DNA of 64,000 nt from Atlantibacter sp032062175 (GTDB lineage Bacteria; Pseudomonadota; Gammaproteobacteria; Enterobacterales; Enterobacteriaceae): positions 90,324 through 154,323 of the forward strand of contig NZ_DAMBQK010000009.1 of NCBI RefSeq assembly GCF_032062175.1, written 5' to 3'. The notes under the pieces were generated by a model. The model had not been told where the DNA came from. It saw only the letters and a list, made by a program, of their open reading frames with translations, and did no database searches. The translations under genes were made by a program, and so were the position numbers. Below, piece after piece: positions 26,785 through 34,086 of the stretch (positions are counted from its first letter, which is position 1; every line of letters starts with the position of its first letter).

Positions 26785-27591
26785 ATGAAATTCGTCTCTT
26801 TTAATATCAACGGCCTGCGCGCCCGCCCTCATCAACTTGAAGCGATTGTTGAAAAACACCAGCCCGATGTGATTGGTTTGCAGGAAACCAAAGTCCATGA
26901 CGATATGTTCCCCCTCGAAGAGGTGGCGAAGTTGGGCTACAACGTGTTTTACCACGGCCAGAAGGGCCATTACGGCGTGGCGCTGCTGACCAAAGAGACG
27001 CCGATTGCGGTGCGCCGCGGCTTCCCGGATGACGATGAAGAAGCCCAGCGCCGCATTATTATTGCCGAAGTGCCGTCGCCGCTCGGCAATCTGACGGTGA
27101 TCAACGGTTACTTTCCCCAGGGCGAAAGTCGCGACCATCCGACCAAATTCCCGGCCAAAGAGAAGTTTTACCAGAACCTGCAACAGGTGCTGGAAACGGA
27201 GTTAACCAAAGAGAATCCGGTATTGATTATGGGCGATATGAATATCAGCCCAACGGATCTGGATATCGGTATCGGCGAAGACAGCCGTAAACGCTGGCTG
27301 CGCACCGGCAAGTGTTCCTTCCTGCCGGAAGAGCGCGAATGGCTGGGCCGCCTGCTCAATTGGGGCCTGGTGGACACCTTCCGCCACGCCAACCCGGAAA
27401 CCCAGGATCGTTTCTCGTGGTTCGATTACCGCTCGCGCGGCTTTGATGACAACCGCGGCCTGCGTATCGACCTGCTGCTGGCAAGCCACCCGCTGGCCCA
27501 GCGCTGCGTGGAAACCGGCATCGACTACGATATCCGCAGCATGGAAAAACCTTCCGATCATGCGCCGGTGTGGGCGACCTTCAAGTTTTAA
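26785..27591 (+). CDS. xthA: Exodeoxyribonuclease III
   Basis: 268 residues, the E. coli length, endonuclease/exonuclease/phosphatase fold. Catalytic motifs are GLQETKV (metal-binding Glu34), GDMNISPTDLD (Asp151, Asn153) and SDHAPVWA (Asp258, His259). It cleaves abasic sites and removes 3'-blocking groups in base excision repair. The ATG at 26785 is chosen because it gives the exact family N-terminus MKFVSFNINGLRARPHQ; an ATG 12 bp upstream would add four residues. nudG follows closely. Confidence 0.98.
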   Translation: MKFVSFNINGLRARPHQLEAIVEKHQPDVIGLQETKVHDDMFPLEEVAKLGYNVFYHGQKGHYGVALLTKETPIAVRRGFPDDDEEAQRRIIIAEVPSPLGNLTVINGYFPQGESRDHPTKFPAKEKFYQNLQQVLETELTKENPVLIMGDMNISPTDLDIGIGEDSRKRWLRTGKCSFLPEEREWLGRLLNWGLVDTFRHANPETQDRFSWFDYRSRGFDDNRGLRIDLLLASHPLAQRCVETGIDYDIRSMEKPSDHAPVWATFKF

Positions 27592-27615
27592 GGGTTCGGG
27601 ATGGCTGAGTCAGCG

Positions 27616-28029
27616 ATGAAAGAAATCGATGTGGTGGCCGCCATTCTGGAGCGCGACGGGAAAATCCTGCTGGCCCAGCGCCCGCCTGAAGGCGACCAGC
27701 CTGGCCTGTGGGAATTCCCCGGCGGGAAAGTCGAAGCCGGTGAAAGCCAGCGTGAGGCGTTGGTTCGTGAGCTGCGTGAAGAGCTGGCGATTGAGGCCGT
27801 ACCTGCCGGTTACGTAGCAAGCTACAGTTGGCCGGTCAGCGGGCGGATGATCCATCTCCACGCCTGGCATGTGCCAGTCTGGCAGGGAGAGTTTCAGCAA
27901 CTGAGCCACAGCGCGCTGGTGTGGTGTATGCCTGAACAGGCCAGCGATTACCCGCTGGCCCCGGCGGATATTCCGCTGTTAAACGCGTTTATGGCTTCAC
28001 GCGCCGCCACACCAGCGGATGGGTACTGA
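27616..28029 (+). CDS. nudG: Nudix pyrimidine (deoxy)nucleoside triphosphate pyrophosphatase NudG
   Basis: 137 residues. The Nudix box starts at Gly37 (GKVEAGESQREALVRELREE), but the usual Gly near its end is Ala (EELAIE instead of EELGIE). E. coli NudG hydrolyses CTP, dCTP and oxidised forms such as 5-hydroxy-CTP and 8-oxo-dGTP. The start at 27616 aligns with E. coli (MK.I.VVAAI); an in-frame ATG at 27601 is an alternative. The last 41 bp overlap convergent ynjH. In E. coli ten genes separate xthA and nudG; here they are adjacent. Confidence 0.93.
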   Translation: MKEIDVVAAILERDGKILLAQRPPEGDQPGLWEFPGGKVEAGESQREALVRELREELAIEAVPAGYVASYSWPVSGRMIHLHAWHVPVWQGEFQQLSHSALVWCMPEQASDYPLAPADIPLLNAFMASRAATPADGY

Positions 28030-28261
28030 TGGTTTTGTCATCCCGCTGGCACTGCAACAACACGCCTTCCGCTTTGATTACCGCCCCTTCGGAGTAGTTT
28101 TGATCCTGATAAACGCAGCACTGATTGCAGGGCTGCGGCCGCTGGCCGCCGGAGCTGAACACCTCGGCGGGCACGTTGACATCCACATCCGGGCGATAAC
28201 GCTCCGCCGCTGCGGGTAGCGCTATGGTCAGCATGAAAGCTGCCGCTAATAGCCGTTTCAT
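27989..28261 (-). CDS. ynjH: YnjH, secreted protein of unknown function (DUF1496)
   Basis: 90 residues from the ATG at 28261 behind AAGGAG. It has a signal peptide (MKRLLAAAFMLTIALPAAA, 1-19) and a conserved periplasmic part with a Cys cluster, PCNQCCVYQDQNYSEGA, and a fourth Cys in LLQCQRDD. Matches E. coli YnjH in length and sequence. Cysteines in the oxidising periplasm suggest disulfides or metal binding; function unknown. Overlaps nudG tail to tail by 41 bp. Confidence 0.94.
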   Translation of the reverse strand: MKRLLAAAFMLTIALPAAAERYRPDVDVNVPAEVFSSGGQRPQPCNQCCVYQDQNYSEGAVIKAEGVLLQCQRDDKTISTHPLVWRRVKP

Positions 28262-28516
28262 GTTTTGCTCCTTGTTAAGCACCCGGTTAACTCCGCGATA
28301 TTATTCATAATATAGCCGCTGGCTCTGCGCCTCGTTCGCCGAAAAGCCGTGTTTTTTGTCATCATTTTTTCTAATGGCAGGCTGAAAAAAATCCCGCTCG
28401 TGGTTAAATTTTTGCTTGATTTAAGGCCAACCGTCGATGGTATAGTCTTTTGTGCTGCATTTTTATGCATGAATATTACAAATAAAATCAATCTTCATAG
28501 CAGGAGCTTATGGTTT

Positions 28517-29860
28517 ATGGGACAGACTTTATCATTGGCGCAGTTTCTCAATACCGTTGCCGCACGCGATCCGCACCAGGTTGAATTTGCACAGGCCGTT
28601 CGGGAAGTCATGACCACGCTGTGGCCGTTCATTGAACAGAACCCGCGCTATCGCAACAACGCGCTGCTGGAGCGCCTGGTAGAGCCGGAGCGTGTGATTC
28701 AGTTCCGCGTGGTGTGGGTGGACGATCGTAACCAGGTGCAAGTTAACCGCGCGTGGCGTGTGCAGTTCAACTCGGCTATCGGCCCGTTCAAGGGTGGAAT
28801 GCGTTTTCACCCGACGGTGAACCTGTCGATCCTCAAATTCCTCGGCTTCGAGCAAACCTTTAAAAATGCCCTGACGACGTTGCCTATGGGCGGCGGCAAG
28901 GGCGGCAGCGATTTCGATCCGAAAGGTAAAAGCGATGGCGAAATCATGCGTTTCTGCCAGTCGTTGATGACCGAACTGTACCGCCATCTTGGCGCGGACA
29001 CCGATGTGCCAGCGGGGGATATCGGCGTGGGCGGTCGCGAAGTGGGTTATATGGCGGGGATGATGAAAAAGCTTTCCAACAACACCGCCTGCGTGTTTAC
29101 CGGCAAAGGCCTGTCGTTCGGCGGCAGCCTGATTCGCCCGGAAGCCACCGGTTACGGATTAATTTATTTTGTCGATGCGATGCTGAAGCAGCACGGTCTG
29201 GGCATGGAAGGGATGCGCGTGGCGGTGTCCGGCTCCGGTAACGTGGCGCAATACGCGATTGAGAAAGCGATGGCGTTTGGCGCGCGCGTGATCACCGCGT
29301 CGGACTCCAACGGCACCGTGGTGGACGAAGCCGGTTTTACCCAGGAAAAACTCGACCGCCTGTGTGAAATCAAAGCCAGCCGCGATGGCCGAGTTGCCGA
29401 TTACGCCCGCGAATTTGGTTTGACCTATCTGGAAGGTAAGCAGCCGTGGGGCGTACCGGTGGATATTGCCCTGCCGTGCGCCACCCAGAACGAACTGGAT
29501 ACCGACGCTGCCCGTACCCTGATCGCCAACGGCGTGAAAGTGGTAGCCGAAGGCGCGAATATGCCAACCACCATCGAAGCCACCGATCTGTTCCTCGAAG
29601 CGGGCGTGCTGTTTGCGCCGGGCAAAGCCGCTAACGCGGGCGGTGTGGCGACGTCGGGTCTGGAAATGGCACAAAACGCCGCGCGGATGGGCTGGAAGGC
29701 GGAGAAAGTGGACGCCCGTCTGCACCACATCATGCTGGACATTCACCAGGCCTGCGTGGCGTGGGGCGAGCAGGACAAGCAGGTTAACTACGTGCGCGGC
29801 GCGAATATCGCCGGGTTTGTGAAAGTGGCCGACGCGATGTTCGCTCAGGGTGTGATTTAA
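28517..29860 (+). CDS. gdhA: NADP-specific glutamate dehydrogenase
   Basis: 447 residues, the E. coli length, hexameric. It makes glutamate from 2-oxoglutarate and ammonia using NADPH. The catalytic Lys region is LPMGGGKGGSDFDPKGKS and the Rossmann nucleotide site is VSGSGNVAQYAIEKA. The reading frame is open further upstream, but the ATG at 28517 behind CAGGAG gives the family start. A TATAGT at 28441 is a likely -10. Ammonia assimilation here complements the nearby ast, ansA and yeaGH nitrogen genes. Confidence 0.98.
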   Translation: MGQTLSLAQFLNTVAARDPHQVEFAQAVREVMTTLWPFIEQNPRYRNNALLERLVEPERVIQFRVVWVDDRNQVQVNRAWRVQFNSAIGPFKGGMRFHPTVNLSILKFLGFEQTFKNALTTLPMGGGKGGSDFDPKGKSDGEIMRFCQSLMTELYRHLGADTDVPAGDIGVGGREVGYMAGMMKKLSNNTACVFTGKGLSFGGSLIRPEATGYGLIYFVDAMLKQHGLGMEGMRVAVSGSGNVAQYAIEKAMAFGARVITASDSNGTVVDEAGFTQEKLDRLCEIKASRDGRVADYAREFGLTYLEGKQPWGVPVDIALPCATQNELDTDAARTLIANGVKVVAEGANMPTTIEATDLFLEAGVLFAPGKAANAGGVATSGLEMAQNAARMGWKAEKVDARLHHIMLDIHQACVAWGEQDKQVNYVRGANIAGFVKVADAMFAQGVI

Positions 29861-29867
29861 ACAAAAA

Positions 29868-29892
29868 TGCCGCCTGCATTACGCAGGCGGCA
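29868..29892. terminator. Hairpin between gdhA and the small minus-strand gene
   Basis: Perfect 10-bp stem TGCCGCCTGC / GCAGGCGGCA with a 5-nt loop, 7 bp after gdhA. The T run is better on the minus strand (TTTTTGT), so it may serve both the 58-residue gene and gdhA. Confidence 0.8.
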
Positions 29893-29901
29893 GTTTAACG
29901 A

Positions 29902-30078
29902 TCAGGCTGGCTGCCATTTGCAGCGAACCGGGGAAACGATTTTCCCCTGCTCTTTCAGGCTTTTAAATGCCTTATCAATGACCTTGCGTTCAAGGTCGCA
30001 CAGCTTTTCAATTTCGCCTGCCGAAACCGGTTTACCGGCCTGCGCCATCAGTTGCAGCACCTTTGCTTCGTTATCCAT
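29902..30078 (-). CDS. Small winged-helix-like protein, 58 residues
   Basis: ATG at 30078, 7 bp after GGAG; TGA at 29902. The protein begins MDNEAKVLQLMAQAGKPVSA and ends VSPVRCKWQPA. Predicted pattern: helix (EAKVLQLMAQAG), helix (SAGEIEKLCD), helix (ERKVIDKAFKSLKEQG), then a short strand (KIVSPV), the layout of a compact winged helix-turn-helix as in MarR- or ArsR-type DNA-binding domains. It sits where E. coli has ynjI. I do not recognise a named family member. It may bind DNA; this is inference from the pattern only. Confidence 0.8.
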   Translation of the reverse strand: MDNEAKVLQLMAQAGKPVSAGEIEKLCDLERKVIDKAFKSLKEQGKIVSPVRCKWQPA

Positions 30079-30140
30079 TTGTTCACTCCATGTGGTGATA
30101 ATTTGCCGCGCCAGTATACCGATGTGCGGTCACGGTAAAA

Positions 30141-32084
30141 TTAGCCTGCCGCATTTTGAGAAGAAGGCGCGTCCGGTTTCTTTTTGCGTTTGGCGTAGCG
30201 GGGTTTCCCCTCACCTTTGGCCTGGGGCGCAATCAGTCCGCGGAACTGGCGGACCGGCGTTACCCGCGCCTGATCGATAAGCGAATACAAGGTTTGCACC
30301 AGCGGCTCCATAAAGTCCTGGTAGCGGCGCTGCTTTTCGCTGATTTGCGTCAGCACCGACTCCCAGTGCGCGGTCATATCCGGTCTGGCGGCCTGTTCGG
30401 GCAGTGAGTGAATTAACGCACGCCCTGCTTCGGTAGAGTGAATGTAGCGGCCCTTTTTCACCAGGAAACTGCGTTTAAACAGCAGTTCGATAATCCCGGC
30501 GCGCGTTGCCTCGGTGCCTAATCCATCGGTAGCGCGCAGGATCTTCTTGAGATCTTTATCCTGCACAAAGCGCGCGATACCGGTCATGGCCGACAGCAGC
30601 GTGGCATCGGTGAAATGGCGCGGCGGCTGAGTTTGCCGCTCCACCACTTCGCCGTGTTCGCACAGCAGCCGGTCGCCTTTCGCCACCACCGGTAGCGGCG
30701 TGCCGTCGTTATCTTCATCACGCTCTTTCGCGCCCAGCAGCGTACGCCAGCCCGCTTCCGCCAGGAAACGCGCTTTGGCGATAAACTTGCCGCCGGCGAT
30801 ATCCAGCTCAATGGTGCATTTGCGAAACACCGCATCGGCGCAGAACTGCATCAGATACTGGCGGGCGATCAAGTTGTACACCTTCGCTTCATCCTGGGAC
30901 AGCGATACGTTAGAGCTACGCGCCGTGGGGATAATGGCGTGGTGGGCATCGACCTTTTTGTCGTCCCAGCAGCGGTTACGGATTTCGGTATCCACCGCCG
31001 GCTGCGGCAGTAAATCCTTTGCGTGAACGCTGATGGCGTTGATCACCGCGTGGCGTCCGGCAAAGTGTTCCTCTGGCAGGTAGCGGCTATCAGAACGCGG
31101 ATAGGTAATCAGCTTATGGGTTTCATACAGCTTCTGGCAGATATCCAGCACGTTCTGGGCGCTCAGGCCGAAGCGTTTGGCGGCGTCAATTTGCAGCGCT
31201 GACAGCGAAAACGGCAGCGGCGCGGGTTCACTTTCGCGTTTATCGGCGTAGGAGGTGACGTCCGCCGGCTGGCCTGCGATGCGCTTTACCACATGTTCGG
31301 CCAGCGCCCGGTTGAGCAAGCGACCCTCTTCATCCTGGTGCGGCTCGCAGGCTTCGCTGGGTTGCCACACCGCCACAAAGCGCTCATCTTTTAGGGTGAC
31401 GATATGCGCTTTGACTTCGAAATAATCTTTAGCGACAAAGTTTTCGATCTCTTCGTCACGCCGCACCACCAACCCAAGAACCGGGGTCTGGACCCGGCCC
31501 ACCGACAGTACGCCCTGATAGCCCGCGTTACGGCCCAGCAGCGTCCAGGCACGGGTCATGTTGATGCCGTACAGCCAGTCGGCGCGGGCGCGGGCCAGCG
31601 CTGAGACGCACAGCGGCACAAACTCGTTGTTAGAACGTAAACGGGAAATCGCCCGTTCTACCGCCTGGGGGTTGAGATCATTGATCAGGCAGCGCTGCAC
31701 CTGCTTACGTTTCTCCGGGGAGAGCGCCAGATAATCCAGCACTTCATCCACCAGCAATTGCCCTTCGCGATCCGGGTCACCGGCGTGAACCACTTCGCTG
31801 GCGTCGCTGAGCAGCTTTTTGATCACGTTGAGCTGTTTCGCCACCGACGGGCGCGGCTGGAGCTGCCATTTCTGCGGGACGATGGGCAAATCAGCCAGGT
31901 TCCAGCGGGCGTAGCGGCTGTCATACGCATCCGGCTGCGCCTGCTCGAGAAGGTGGCCCACACACCATGTCACCACCTGATCGTTACCGCAGGCGATAAA
32001 GCCATCGCCGCGTCGATGGGGCTTAGGCAGTACATCGGCAATCGCGCGGGCGAGGCTGGGTTTTTCGGCAATAAATAACCGCAT
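30141..32084 (-). CDS. topB: DNA topoisomerase III
   Basis: 647 residues, type IA topoisomerase. TOPRIM domain at the N-terminus (MRLFIAEKPSLARAIADVLP; acidic triad in HAGDPDREGQ), catalytic Tyr328 in ITYPRSDSRYL, and a basic C-terminal tail (KPRYAKRKKKP). It decatenates replication and recombination intermediates by single-strand passage. The ATG at 32084 gives the E. coli start; six upstream in-frame codons would run into selD. It begins 4 bp after selD, so the two are co-transcribed. Confidence 0.98.
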   Translation of the reverse strand: MRLFIAEKPSLARAIADVLPKPHRRGDGFIACGNDQVVTWCVGHLLEQAQPDAYDSRYARWNLADLPIVPQKWQLQPRPSVAKQLNVIKKLLSDASEVVHAGDPDREGQLLVDEVLDYLALSPEKRKQVQRCLINDLNPQAVERAISRLRSNNEFVPLCVSALARARADWLYGINMTRAWTLLGRNAGYQGVLSVGRVQTPVLGLVVRRDEEIENFVAKDYFEVKAHIVTLKDERFVAVWQPSEACEPHQDEEGRLLNRALAEHVVKRIAGQPADVTSYADKRESEPAPLPFSLSALQIDAAKRFGLSAQNVLDICQKLYETHKLITYPRSDSRYLPEEHFAGRHAVINAISVHAKDLLPQPAVDTEIRNRCWDDKKVDAHHAIIPTARSSNVSLSQDEAKVYNLIARQYLMQFCADAVFRKCTIELDIAGGKFIAKARFLAEAGWRTLLGAKERDEDNDGTPLPVVAKGDRLLCEHGEVVERQTQPPRHFTDATLLSAMTGIARFVQDKDLKKILRATDGLGTEATRAGIIELLFKRSFLVKKGRYIHSTEAGRALIHSLPEQAARPDMTAHWESVLTQISEKQRRYQDFMEPLVQTLYSLIDQARVTPVRQFRGLIAPQAKGEGKPRYAKRKKKPDAPSSQNAAG

Positions 32085-32088
32085 TGTG

Positions 32089-33129
32089 TTAGCGGATCTC
32101 AATCATCGGGCGGCCACCGCGTGCGGTTTTCAGTTCGCCAATCGCGGTCAGGGTGATGCCGTGGCGGGCAGCGACTTCTGCCACGTCCCTTTCGCAACCC
32201 GGCTCTACTGCCAGCAGCAGACCACCGGAGGTTTGCGGATCGCACAACAGATCGCGCCAGTGCGGCGGCATGTCACCCATCAAATGGCCATAGCTGGCGA
32301 AGTTGCGGCCGCAACCGCCCGGCGCACAGCCTTTGGCGATGTACTCTTCCACGCCCGGCAGCTTCGGCACGTCCTGATACCAGATTTCCGCCTGGAGCCC
32401 TGCGCCCTGGCAAACTTCGCTCAGATGGCCCAGCAGGCCGAAGCCGGTGACGTCGGTCATGGCTTTTACGCCGTCGATTTCCGCGAAATCTGCGCCGGCT
32501 TTGTTCATCTGGCACATCACTTCCGTCGCCAGCCCGGCGTGCTCTTCGCGCAGCAGGTTCTTTTTCCCGGCGGTGGTTAGCACGCCGATACCCAGCGGTT
32601 TGGTGAGATAGAGTTTGCAGCCCGCCGTGGCGGTGCTGTTGCGCTTAACGCGTTCAGTCGGCACCACGCCGGTGACCGCCAGCCCGAAGATCGGCTCCGG
32701 CGCGTCGATGGAGTGCCCCCCCGCCAGCGCGATACCCGCCTGCTGGCAGGCGTGGCGACCCCCTTCAATCACCTGGGCGGCGATTTCCGGGGCCAGTTTA
32801 TCCACCGGCCAGCCCAGAATGGCGATGGCCATAATCGGTTTGCCGCCCATCGCGAAAATGTCGCTGATGGCGTTAGTGGCGGCGATGCGGCCAAAATCGA
32901 ACGGATCGTCAACGATCGGCATAAAGAAGTCGGTGGTGCTAATCACGCAGGTGCCATTCCCCAAATCGTACACCGCCGCATCGTCGCGGGTTTCATTGCC
33001 CACTAAAAGTCGCGGATCAACAAATTTGGCCTGGTTGCTATGCAGAATGGTTTCCAGCACTTTCGGGGAAATTTTACAGCCGCATCCTGCACCGTGGCTG
33101 TACTGGGTTAAGCGAATGGCTTCTTTCAT
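32089..33129 (-). CDS. selD: Selenophosphate synthetase
   Basis: 346 residues of the PurM-like superfamily. It makes selenophosphate from selenide and ATP for selenocysteine and selenouridine. The active-site pair Cys16 and Lys19 is in HGAGCGCKIS; the enzyme is a Cys form, not a selenoprotein, in this organism. Two in-frame ATGs exist; the second (33129) is six bases past AGGAG, while the first abuts it, so the second is used and the length fits E. coli (347). Confidence 0.97.
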   Translation of the reverse strand: MKEAIRLTQYSHGAGCGCKISPKVLETILHSNQAKFVDPRLLVGNETRDDAAVYDLGNGTCVISTTDFFMPIVDDPFDFGRIAATNAISDIFAMGGKPIMAIAILGWPVDKLAPEIAAQVIEGGRHACQQAGIALAGGHSIDAPEPIFGLAVTGVVPTERVKRNSTATAGCKLYLTKPLGIGVLTTAGKKNLLREEHAGLATEVMCQMNKAGADFAEIDGVKAMTDVTGFGLLGHLSEVCQGAGLQAEIWYQDVPKLPGVEEYIAKGCAPGGCGRNFASYGHLMGDMPPHWRDLLCDPQTSGGLLLAVEPGCERDVAEVAARHGITLTAIGELKTARGGRPMIEIR

Positions 33130-33175
33130 GGACATCTCCTGTCGATAGTTGACGCTTCATGTCATACAGGCTGTC

Positions 33176-33281
33176 TATACCCTAAATAATTCATGTTACA
33201 AGACTCAGGAGCTTACATAAGTAAGTGACTGAGGCGAGTAAGGAAGCCAACGCGCCTGTAGCATGAAGTATGACGGGTATA
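33176..33281. repeat. ERIC repeat with an internal deletion
   Basis: The ends are inverted: TATACCCTAAATAATTCATG on the left and GAAGTATGACGGGTATA on the right. The core GGAGCTTACATAAGTAAGTG and following GAGG are hallmarks of the enterobacterial repetitive intergenic consensus. The element is about 106 bp rather than about 127 bp: roughly 20 bp are missing from the left arm, between TTCATGTTACA and GACTCAGGAGC. It lies in the selD-ydjA gap, transcribed in either direction as a long hairpin. Confidence 0.9.
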
Positions 33282-33317
33282 TGGTAGCGCCAGAAGTATC
33301 AGGAGGTAAGTAGCTCC

Positions 33318-33352
33318 GTCTGAATTGCGAGGCTTTCGCTCACAATCCAGAC
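33318..33352 (-). terminator. Imperfect hairpin after ydjA
   Basis: Arms GTCTGAATTGCGAG and CTCACAATCCAGAC pair at 12 of 14 positions around a 7-nt loop. It begins 8 bp past the ydjA stop. No T run follows, so it is either a weak terminator or an end-stabilising RNA hairpin. Confidence 0.5.
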
Positions 33353-33359
33353 AGATTGG

Positions 33360-33911
33360 TCAAAAGTGGCGGACGAAAGGAGAGGTGTCGGGGATGTTGG
33401 TGGTAGTAGAGGCTTTTAATTGCGGCGTGCCGAGATACAGGAAACCGACAATTTTGTCCTGCTCGCGGCATTCAAAGGCTTCACGCACCTGCGGGTTGTC
33501 GGTCATCGGGCCGCTGCGCCAGATGCCGTTAAAGCCCTGCGCCAGCGCCGCCATCTGCATTGCCATGACCGCGCAGCCAGCGGACAGCAGTTGCTCCCAC
33601 TGCGGCACTTTATGATGCTCTTCGCATTTCGCGACTACGGTGACGATCAGCGGCGCGCGAAACGGCCCGCTGCGCGCTTTCTCAATGGCTTTATCGTCGA
33701 GCCCGCTATCCCGTGCTGCCTTTTCGAGCAGTTGGCTGAAGCGCTCGCGGCCTTCGCCTTCAATCATAAAGAAACGCCACGGCTGTAGCGTGCCGTGATC
33801 CGGCGCGCGCATCGCGGCGCGGATAATGTTTTCACGCTGCTCGCCCTGCGGGGCGGGCTCCGCCAGGCGGGAAGCGCTGCGGCGGTTAACTAACAGGTCT
33901 AATGCGTCCAT
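33360..33911 (-). CDS. ydjA: YdjA, putative NAD(P)H nitroreductase
   Basis: 183 residues, the smallest class of FMN-dependent nitroreductases, matching E. coli YdjA in length. The FMN-phosphate motif NRRSASRL is at the N-terminus; APDHGTLQPWRF and GIWRSG contact flavin. It is a homodimer in the cytoplasm. The physiological substrate is unknown. Transcribed away from sppA, with the promoter in 33912-34086. Confidence 0.96.
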   Translation of the reverse strand: MDALDLLVNRRSASRLAEPAPQGEQRENIIRAAMRAPDHGTLQPWRFFMIEGEGRERFSQLLEKAARDSGLDDKAIEKARSGPFRAPLIVTVVAKCEEHHKVPQWEQLLSAGCAVMAMQMAALAQGFNGIWRSGPMTDNPQVREAFECREQDKIVGFLYLGTPQLKASTTTNIPDTSPFVRHF

Positions 33912-34086
33912 TTTCCGGCTCCATCAGTGATTTTCTTACACAAAATTAACACACACCCTCAGTTTGTTACAGCTTAGCGGCTGATTGCTGCTGACAAGCG
34001 CGAACTCAAAATTTAGGATACCCTTCTTGCTATGCGTTACGCATAGTGCGAACCGAGATCTTGTTAATCACCTTCAGGGAGAATAC

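Noticed and set aside
32089..33129. Selenocysteine in SelD
   Set aside because: Some SelD proteins have Sec at the active site, but here the codon at residue 16 is TGC (Cys).
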